From contig JAAXUU010000011.1 in NCBI GenBank assembly GCA_013335845.1, positions 1 through 13,639 on the forward strand: 13,639 nucleotides of DNA. The letters are read 5' to 3'. The notes below the pieces were generated by a model. That model was not told the origin of the DNA and searched no databases. It worked only from the letters and a program-made list of their open reading frames with translations. Within the stretch, counting starts at the first letter, position 1. Each line of letters opens with the position of its first letter. The position numbers were made by a program, and so were the translations under genes. This document shows, in pieces, positions 8,967-13,639 of the stretch. Origin of the DNA: Actinomycetota bacterium. GTDB lineage: Bacteria > Actinomycetota > Coriobacteriia > Coriobacteriales > RUG844.

Positions 8967-8969
8967 TAA
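8961..8969 (-). promoter_or_regulatory. perfect DnaA box (TTATCCACA)
   Basis: An exact match to the consensus DnaA box, read on the minus strand, in the gap between dnaB and the SbcD-like gene. It overlaps the predicted -35 of the latter, so bound DnaA could influence that operon. Confidence 0.55.
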
Positions 8970-8998
8970 GTTCTATACCCCAGCGCTATGCATTGGAC

Positions 8999-9020
8999 GC
9001 AGAAGTTTATACAACTTCGC
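8999..9020 (-). other. stem-loop downstream of dnaB
   Basis: GAAGTT and AACTTC arms around a five-base loop, extended by GC/GC pairs across a bulged A. It lies 33 nt after the dnaB stop. No U-tract follows in the dnaB direction, so it is not a standard intrinsic terminator; it could protect the 3' end or act with a factor. Confidence 0.35.
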
Positions 9021-9052
9021 TGATTTACAGCTTGGTTGATCAAGTGGATTCG

Positions 9053-10432
9053 CTAATCGAGACGAGCCAGATCGCTGAACCGTGTGCAACTGTCCAAGAA
9101 TGCCAACTGGATGGTTTTGGTCGGTCCGTTACGGTTTTTCTCGACGATCAGGAACGCCGTACCCAACTCGGGGCGATCAGCCATCATAGCCTCTTCTTCA
9201 CTCTTCGAGCGGTCGATGAACATTACGATGTCGGCATCCTGCTCGATAGCACCGGACTCTCGCAAGTCGCTCAACTGGGGACGACGGTTGGGGCGGCTCT
9301 CGGCTGCGCGGTTAAGCTGTGACAGCGCGATAACCGGTACGTTCAAATCCTTCGCCAAGATCTTCAGACCACGTGAGATCTCTGCGATCTCGACTTGGCG
9401 GCTCTCGCTTTTTTTCCCTTGGGGCTGCATGAGTTGCAGATAGTCGACGATGATAAGTCCGTTACCATTGCAATCGCGAAGCAAACGTCGGGACTTCGCG
9501 CGCATCTCGAGAATCGATAGCGAGGGAGAGTCATCGATCCACATATTGAGTCGCGAGAACACATCACCGGCAGCGGTTATGGGGAGCCAGTCATTGGATT
9601 CAAGGTGACCGGATCGCATGGATGATAGACTGACGCGGGCCTCGGATGCGAGGATACGCGGCATGATTTCTGCTGCTGACATCTCGAGAGAGAAGACTGC
9701 GACCGAAACCCCCTGCTTCGCTGCATTCACGGCGAGGTTGAGGATGAATGCGGTCTTCCCAACACCAGGCCTAGCAGCCAGTACCGTAAGGCTTCCACCG
9801 CGTAATCCTGCGAGAAGTTTATCCAATTCGGTAAATCCTGTAGGGATACCGACGATGTGCGTCTTCTGTTCGGCCAACTCCCGCAATGTCTTGAAGGAGT
9901 TCATCATGAGTTGGTCTATCTTCACGAATCCCTGGGAAACACGCTTCTCTGTGACTTTGAAAATAAGCTTCTCAGCTTCTTCGACCACTTCATCGATATC
10001 GTCCGGTGCGTCATAACTCATAGCCGTGATCTGCGTTGAAGCGGCGATGAGATCGCGCAGCAGAGCGGTGCGGTTCACGATTTCCGCATGCGTCGCCCAG
10101 TTAGCCAATGCGAAGGAGTTGTTCGCCAACTCGATTATGTAAGGTTTCCCGCCGACCACTTCGAGTTCACCACGCGCCGCCAAGCGATCCGCGAGTGAGA
10201 GTTGGTCGATGGGAACACTCTTCTCGTAAAGATCGAGGATCGACTCATATATCTTCTGATGCGCGGGACGATAAAAAACCGAAGAATTCTTGATTTTCGA
10301 AAGAAGCTCTTCCACGATGGCCGGACTCAAAATCATAGCGGCTAGAACAGCGCGCTCGGCATCGAGGTTCTGCGGCATTGCCCGCTCTTTTTGAGTAGGG
10401 GTCAGATTTACTATGTGGTCGCGCTCAGCCAT
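9053..10432 (-). CDS. dnaB: replicative DNA helicase DnaB
   Basis: DnaB is the hexameric 5'-3' helicase that unwinds DNA at the replication fork. The 459 residues are typical. The N-terminal primase-interacting domain begins with PQNLDAERAVLAAML-like sequence (PQNLDAERAVLAAMI, 20-34). The RecA-type motor has Walker A ARPGVGKT (220-227), SLEM (248-251), Walker B LIIVDYLQL (326-334), SQLNRA (371-376) and RESGAIEQDAD (391-401). No intein interrupts it. The ATG at 10430..10432 has AAAGG 6 nt upstream and is chosen over the in-frame TTG at 10453. In many relatives dnaB follows rplI on the same strand; here an oppositely oriented HAD gene sits between them. A perfect and two degenerate DnaA boxes lie upstream. 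Confidence 0.97.
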   Translation of the reverse strand: MAERDHIVNLTPTQKERAMPQNLDAERAVLAAMILSPAIVEELLSKIKNSSVFYRPAHQKIYESILDLYEKSVPIDQLSLADRLAARGELEVVGGKPYIIELANNSFALANWATHAEIVNRTALLRDLIAASTQITAMSYDAPDDIDEVVEEAEKLIFKVTEKRVSQGFVKIDQLMMNSFKTLRELAEQKTHIVGIPTGFTELDKLLAGLRGGSLTVLAARPGVGKTAFILNLAVNAAKQGVSVAVFSLEMSAAEIMPRILASEARVSLSSMRSGHLESNDWLPITAAGDVFSRLNMWIDDSPSLSILEMRAKSRRLLRDCNGNGLIIVDYLQLMQPQGKKSESRQVEIAEISRGLKILAKDLNVPVIALSQLNRAAESRPNRRPQLSDLRESGAIEQDADIVMFIDRSKSEEEAMMADRPELGTAFLIVEKNRNGPTKTIQLAFLDSCTRFSDLARLD

Positions 10433-10853
10433 GCTTTCCCTTTCGACATTCAACTATCTCGCCCATGATATACATGGAGTTCCTACGTACAGTATGCGGG
10501 GCACAGGAGACAAAAATACAGCCTGATTACAAAACACACCGATGATAACGCATTATTTCACGTTACTGTCTATCGATTTTTCACGTCTTTTTCAAACCCT
10601 CGGACTTGTCCACCGCTCCTATCCTCTTTATCAGTACAGGACTCCGGTTATCCACAGTTTCCACAGATTTGGGAGAGATTTCCCCAATGCGATTCTCGAC
10701 GGTTTGGAATAGCGACCATTCATCAAACTTATGATAACCGAATCGTACAGACGCGAAGAAAAGGCTCATACTTTCCAAAGCAAATACAATTGCGATCACG
10801 ACGAGCCGAAGTTCGTCTTGTGATATACACACGCCGCCATGAGAAGGACCTAC
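10433..10853. other. 421-bp divergent intergenic region between dnaB and the HAD gene
   Basis: No convincing gene lies here. It holds a perfect DnaA box TTATCCACA (10648..10656), directly followed by GTTTCCACA (10657..10665, seven of nine), with TTGTCCACC (10606..10614, seven of nine) nearby, all on the plus strand. An AT-rich stretch lies at about 10515-10600. TTTCACGT occurs twice, 23 bp apart (10556..10563 and 10579..10586). An inverted repeat CCATG-5-CATGG is at 10463..10477, 30 bp before dnaB. A weak minus-strand promoter for dnaB may be TAGACA (10567..10572) and TATCAT (10542..10547), but the 19-bp spacing is long. No promoter could be assigned for the HAD gene. Confidence 0.6.
10648..10656 (+). 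promoter_or_regulatory. perfect DnaA box (TTATCCACA)
   Basis: An exact consensus DnaA box on the plus strand, abutted by the seven-of-nine match GTTTCCACA at 10657..10665. It sits in the divergent gap upstream of dnaB, suggesting DnaA control of dnaB or DnaA titration. A replication origin is less likely because gene strand does not switch here. Confidence 0.55.
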
Positions 10854-11540
10854 ATGACAGCTCTTCATACATCTGATTTTTTCCTGAAACTCGATTCCTG
10901 CAAAGGCAAGATCTTCGATTTCGACGGAACCATCGCAGACTCCATGAACGTATGGTATTGGGTCGATATGCAATTCCTGGCGCGGAGGAACCTCACCCCG
11001 CCCGAAGACTACGGTAGGAAGCTGTCGATGCTCGGCTTCGATCGAGCTGCTGCTTTTGTCATCGATTGCTTCTCACTCGATGACTCCCCGGAAGACATCA
11101 TGGACGAATGGAACGAACTGGCACTGGACCATTATTCCTCCGGCGTTTTCTTCAAACCGCATGCCCGTGAATACATCGAAGCACTACGCGAACGAGACAA
11201 CAAGATCTCCGTGGCGACAACCCTGAGCCCCCCGTTGTTACAGGCGGCCCTTGAAAACAATAAGGCACTCGACCTTTTCGATGCCCTCGTCTGCGGATGT
11301 GAGGTTGAAAGGGACAAACGTGAGCCCGATATCTATCTGCTTGCAGCAAAGCGAATGGGGCTTGTCCCGCAGCAATGCGTCGTGTTCGAAGACATCCTGC
11401 CGGGCATCCAAAGCGCCAAGCGCGGCGGCATGCTCGCTGTCGGAGTCCGCGACGACAGCGGCCATCAAGAAATCGAAGCACTCAAAGAAACGGCTGATTG
11501 CTTTATCGACAGTTTCAAGGACCTTCTCTTTCGTTCCTAG
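10854..11540 (+). CDS. HAD-superfamily phosphohydrolase (beta-phosphoglucomutase-like)
   Basis: A 228-residue haloacid dehalogenase-type enzyme, the only plus-strand gene. Motif I is D22-x-D24-G-T (DFDGTIADS), with the nucleophile and acid/base aspartates. Motif II is T122/T123 in VATTLS, motif III is K155 in KREPD, and motif IV is E179-D180 in VVFEDILPG. Residues of about 30-105 form the helical cap of the phosphoglycolate phosphatase/phosphoglucomutase group. It should hydrolyse or transfer a phosphate on a small metabolite; the substrate is not readable. The ATG at 10854 has AAGGA 5 nt upstream, whereas the in-frame ATG at 10839 has none. It converges on rplI and interrupts the usual rplI–dnaB neighbourhood. 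Confidence is high for the family and low for the substrate. Confidence 0.9.
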   Translation: MTALHTSDFFLKLDSCKGKIFDFDGTIADSMNVWYWVDMQFLARRNLTPPEDYGRKLSMLGFDRAAAFVIDCFSLDDSPEDIMDEWNELALDHYSSGVFFKPHAREYIEALRERDNKISVATTLSPPLLQAALENNKALDLFDALVCGCEVERDKREPDIYLLAAKRMGLVPQQCVVFEDILPGIQSAKRGGMLAVGVRDDSGHQEIEALKETADCFIDSFKDLLFRS

Positions 11541-11572
11541 ACACACGCCGTGGCTGCATCCCGGCATACAAA

Positions 11573-11630
11573 ACTCCGGAGCTGCACGTAACTTGCGCTC
11601 GTGCAGGCGCCGGAGTCTGTGATTTTCTTT
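11573..11630 (+). terminator. two-way terminator between the HAD gene and rplI
   Basis: Arms ACTCCGG...CCGGAGT with an inner CTGCACG...CGTGCAG give about 14 pairs (11573..11616), followed on the plus strand by a T-rich run (11623..11630). On the minus strand the stem is followed by TTTTG, so it may also end the ssb–rplI transcript. A second perfect seven-base stem TTTCTTT/AAAGAAA around CGC lies at 11624..11640. The position between two convergent genes supports the call. Confidence 0.75.
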
Positions 11631-11659
11631 CGCAAAGAAACAGTACGGGTAGATACGAT

Positions 11660-12193
11660 CTACTCGGCAGCCTCTTCGACGATCTCGGTCTCTTCAGCTG
11701 TCTCGACAACTTCTTCGACTTTAGCCTCTTTCGCAACCGCATACGACTTCTCGTCCACGACTTTGATGACGACGGTCGCCTTGGAGTCACGATAGATCGC
11801 TACTGTGATCTCGTGCTCGCCGGCAGCCTTGATGACCTTAGGAAGATCGATTTTCTTGCGTTCGATGGTTACACCGACCTGGTCGCTGATTGCTTGCGCG
11901 ATCATGACGTTGGTGATGGAACCAAAGAGCTGACCTTCCTCGCCGACCTTGGCGGGAACGATTATTTTTTTACCCTCGAGCGCCGCAAGAATTGTGGCGG
12001 CGTCGGTGGTGCGGGCAAGCTCTCGCTTCTCGATATTATGCTTGCGCTGCTCGAGCTGCTTGAGGTTGCCTCGGTTTGCTGCTACAGCAAGACCACGCGG
12101 CAAAAGATAATTGACAGCGAATCCTTGGGCGACATCAACGACGTCACCTTCGCCTCCCTTACCTTTCACTTCCTCTAACAGAATGACTTTCAT
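11660..12193 (-). CDS. rplI: 50S ribosomal protein L9
   Basis: L9 binds 23S rRNA at the base of the L1 stalk and helps keep the reading frame. The signature G-x2-G-x4-V-x2-G-F-x2-N-Y-L-x2-G-x-A spans 13-36, followed by the long connecting helix (about 41-75) and the C-terminal rRNA-binding domain (to about 150). The usual length is near 150; here 177 residues include a glutamate-rich tail from about 154. The ATG has AAGGAG 5 nt upstream. It follows the DUF2232 gene by 69 nt. That gap includes a small stem CTTGGA-7-TCCAAG (12213..12231). It is the last gene of the ssb–rpsR–DUF2232–rplI unit and runs into the shared terminator. Confidence 0.98.
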   Translation of the reverse strand: MKVILLEEVKGKGGEGDVVDVAQGFAVNYLLPRGLAVAANRGNLKQLEQRKHNIEKRELARTTDAATILAALEGKKIIVPAKVGEEGQLFGSITNVMIAQAISDQVGVTIERKKIDLPKVIKAAGEHEITVAIYRDSKATVVIKVVDEKSYAVAKEAKVEEVVETAEETEIVEEAAE

Positions 12194-12212
12194 TATTACT
12201 CCTTCAATACGT

Positions 12213-12231
12213 CTTGGACATCTTATCCAAG
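12213..12231 (-). other. small stem-loop in front of rplI
   Basis: CTTGGA and TCCAAG arms around a seven-base loop in the 69-nt leader between the DUF2232 gene and rplI. It has no U-tract. It may be an RNA processing or control element, or chance. Confidence 0.25.
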
Positions 12232-12262
12232 TATCGCTGGTTATGACCGCGAATGTGATGCG

Positions 12263-13246
12263 CTAACTGCTTGGAAGTGGTTCGGATGGTGCTTCGCGGG
12301 GAAGTTTTCTGAAATTGACCCAGAAATCCATTATCCCGATGATCGATGGCGCAAAGAACATGAGTTCCATTTGGAGAGCCAGGACGATCACTATCACCTT
12401 GACCACCATGCTGAGCTTCGCCTTTTCCATAAGGTATGCGATAACCGCAAGCCCTTGAATCAAGAACAGAGCAACCGAGCATGCCAACAGGTTATACCCA
12501 GCTAGCTGAGCGTACTCTGCATATTCGAACGACAGGTATGATGCTGCCACGCAGAGTAGACCGAGGATAAGCGGCCACACAATGTGTATCGTCATGTCGA
12601 CTTCGGCGAGACCGGAGGGAGCGAACCCCTCATAATGACGACGGTATGCGATCCGCGCCGCCACTGTCAGAATCACCATGTACAGCATGGCCTGTATGAA
12701 GTAGAACGCCGGCCACAGCATCGAAACCGTGTCGACCGCATTCTTCATCGCGAGGACACTTTCCGCCGGAATCGTCCCGGCTGCTGTGATCATGCGCATG
12801 ACTTCGCTGCTCACTGCTGCCATCTTCCCCCAAATGGTCGTACCCTCAAGCAACGCCGTAACGGCGTCGAGTGCGAGTAGGGAAGCTGTCATCGACAGCA
12901 GTCCTGCAAACCAAGTACCTTGACCGAAGCGCTTGGGTATGAGACGGGCGAAAAACACCGTTATCAGACTCAGAAGCAAGGCATAGACACCCGTTGCAGG
13001 ATCATAGACGAACCAACCGAGAGACCCAACCGCTACCGAAACGAACGCGAGTAGCGTCTTCTTCTTACTCATCAGAACCGCAGCACCATATGCCGTGAGA
13101 AAGACTCCCACGAAGGCAAAAAGTGGAACTGCAACGGAACCGAGCACGCAAGCGAACACATAGAGCGTCAATGGTCTCGCAGTGTAAGAAGACGAGACGG
13201 GCATCTTGTCGGTTAAACCGGGGTTTGTCGGCTGATCTGAGAGCAT
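12263..13246 (-). CDS. DUF2232 (YybS family) integral membrane protein
   Basis: A 327-residue polytopic membrane protein with eight or nine hydrophobic helices (approximately 25-43, 44-60, 64-81, 84-103, 112-133, 176-199, 220-240, 250-272, 278-298). The C-terminal IGIMDFWVNFRKL matches the pattern that ends YybS/DUF2232 proteins (a GxxD...FRK motif). This and its place next to rplI and rpsR make the family call reasonable. The function is not known. The start ATG lies three bases after the rpsR stop, in the same frame, and has no good ribosome site of its own, so translation probably depends on ribosomes leaving rpsR. An ATG at 13204 also lacks a ribosome site. Confidence 0.82.
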   Translation of the reverse strand: MLSDQPTNPGLTDKMPVSSSYTARPLTLYVFACVLGSVAVPLFAFVGVFLTAYGAAVLMSKKKTLLAFVSVAVGSLGWFVYDPATGVYALLLSLITVFFARLIPKRFGQGTWFAGLLSMTASLLALDAVTALLEGTTIWGKMAAVSSEVMRMITAAGTIPAESVLAMKNAVDTVSMLWPAFYFIQAMLYMVILTVAARIAYRRHYEGFAPSGLAEVDMTIHIVWPLILGLLCVAASYLSFEYAEYAQLAGYNLLACSVALFLIQGLAVIAYLMEKAKLSMVVKVIVIVLALQMELMFFAPSIIGIMDFWVNFRKLPREAPSEPLPSS

Positions 13247-13249
13247 ACG

Positions 13250-13513
13250 CTATGAACGGCTCTTGCGATCGACACGTCCACTTACAACCGGAACGGTATA
13301 AGGGACAAGTGCCATTTCACGGGCACGCTTAATAGCGACTGCGAGCTCACGCTGATGCTGGGTGCAGGTACCGGTTACACGACGAGGCTTGATCTTGCCA
13401 CGGTCGGTTATGTACTTGCGCAACATCTGTGTATCTTTGTAGTCGATGAATGCCGTTTCTTCTTTGCAGAATTGACAATATCTACGACGTGGTTGGCGGG
13501 TAAATTCGGCCAT
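13250..13513 (-). CDS. rpsR: 30S ribosomal protein S18
   Basis: S18 pairs with S6 on the 30S platform. The 87 residues are slightly longer than the usual 75-80. The core RRYCQFC...[25 protein letters not shown]...HQREL is the family pattern. C13-x2-C16 and C50-x2-H53 make a possible zinc site (the C+ form; some actinobacteria also keep a zinc-free copy). The ATG has a very strong AAGGAGG 5 nt upstream. The SD is abutted by a small CGCAA/TTGCG stem (13526..13538), and a 16-bp palindrome lies between it and ssb. The stop is TAG, three bases before the next gene. Confidence 0.98.
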   Translation of the reverse strand: MAEFTRQPRRRYCQFCKEETAFIDYKDTQMLRKYITDRGKIKPRRVTGTCTQHQRELAVAIKRAREMALVPYTVPVVSGRVDRKSRS

Positions 13514-13525
13514 ACTATCCTCCTT

Positions 13526-13538
13526 CGCAAAAATTGCG
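13526..13538 (-). other. stem-loop directly before the rpsR ribosome site
   Basis: CGCAA-3-TTGCG, whose last base adjoins AAGGAGG on the minus strand. It could tune access of ribosomes to rpsR. Confidence 0.3.
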
Positions 13539-13550
13539 ATGTACAGTTCT

Positions 13551-13566
13551 GCCGGCGATCGCCGGC
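13551..13566. repeat. 16-bp perfect palindrome between ssb and rpsR
   Basis: GCCGGCGATCGCCGGC, fully self-complementary, 12 bp downstream of the ssb stop. As RNA it would form a very stable stem with almost no loop or a cruciform-like structure. No U-tract follows, so it is not a normal terminator. It contains the octamer GCGATCGC. Confidence 0.6.
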
Positions 13567-13578
13567 GTTTACGGGTTT

Positions 13579-13639
13579 CTAAAACGGAATATCTTCGTCG
13601 CTGTATGCATCGACCGTTGGCGCCGCAGGCATGGCATCG
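13579..13639 (-). CDS. ssb: single-stranded DNA-binding protein, C-terminal end (partial)
   Basis: Only the last 19 codons are in the window; the rest lies beyond the right edge. They end in AYSDEDIPF, the acidic tip with terminal D-I-P-F through which SSB recruits replication and repair proteins. The proline- and alanine-rich linker before it (AMPAAPT) is also typical. Its place in front of rpsR fits the conserved rpsF–ssb–rpsR order. Confidence 0.9.
   Translation of the reverse strand, partial: DAMPAAPTVDAYSDEDIPF

Noticed and set aside
8944-8980. LexA/SOS box upstream of the SbcD-like gene
   Set aside because: GAAC and GTTC halves occur, but about 13 bp apart rather than the four bases needed for the actinobacterial or Bacillus SOS box.
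10433-10853. Chromosomal replication origin in the gap next to dnaB
   Set aside because: There are DnaA boxes and an AT-rich patch, but only one perfect box here, dnaA and other usual oriC neighbours are not seen, and the main gene strand does not switch. A GC-skew plot would decide.
10581-10973. 130-codon minus-strand open frame between dnaB and the HAD gene
   Set aside because: It overlaps the HAD start, contains the DnaA boxes, and its inner ATG (10868) has only a distant AGGA. It has no recognisable domain. It would be reconsidered if relatives conserve the protein.
11498-12178. 226-codon plus-strand open frame
   Set aside because: It is antisense to rplI and crosses the HAD stop and the terminator hairpin; its protein looks like mirrored codons.

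Overview
The window is an ordinary chromosomal core region. Twelve protein genes can be supported and eleven lie on the minus strand. The order ssb–rpsR–DUF2232–rplI, then dnaB, then purA is a conserved arrangement of Firmicutes and of the actinobacterial class Coriobacteriia. A DUF2232/YybS protein beside rplI, an S18 with a C-x2-C...C-x2-H set, an L9 with an acidic tail, GC in the low-to-mid 50s by eye, and strong AAGGAG-type ribosome sites fit a Coriobacteriia-like host best. That placement is an inference. No mobile element, tRNA, rRNA or CRISPR array was seen.

Layout in the direction of minus-strand transcription, from the right edge: the last 19 codons of ssb; rpsR (S18); a multi-pass DUF2232 membrane protein; rplI (L9). 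Next comes a single plus-strand gene, a HAD phosphohydrolase (10854..11540), which converges on rplI at a two-way terminator hairpin. A 421-bp divergent gap follows; it carries one perfect DnaA box and two degenerate ones. Then come dnaB, a metallophosphoesterase of the SbcD/YhaO type, a four-base overlap into an SbcC/Rad50-like ATPase of the YhaN type with a two-helix membrane hairpin, purA, a strong hairpin terminator, purD, an ADP-ribose-pyrophosphatase-like Nudix gene, and a HemW/HutW-like radical SAM gene at the left edge.

The genes form four themes: replication (SSB, DnaB), ribosome (S18, L9), DNA-end processing (the SbcD/SbcC-like pair) and purine synthesis (PurA, PurD). The Nudix enzyme would release ribose 5-phosphate, a PRPP precursor, and so could feed the pathway that supplies PurD.

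The parts most worth a second look are: the membrane-tethered SbcCD-like pair; its promoter region, where a perfect DnaA box overlaps the predicted -35 and a palindrome covers the predicted transcription start; the DnaA boxes between dnaB and the HAD gene; two gene junctions (purD/Nudix and rpsR/DUF2232) where a single amber codon separates two genes in the same frame; and palindromes or repeats in front of purA and rpsR. I found no clear new multi-gene defence or biosynthetic system.
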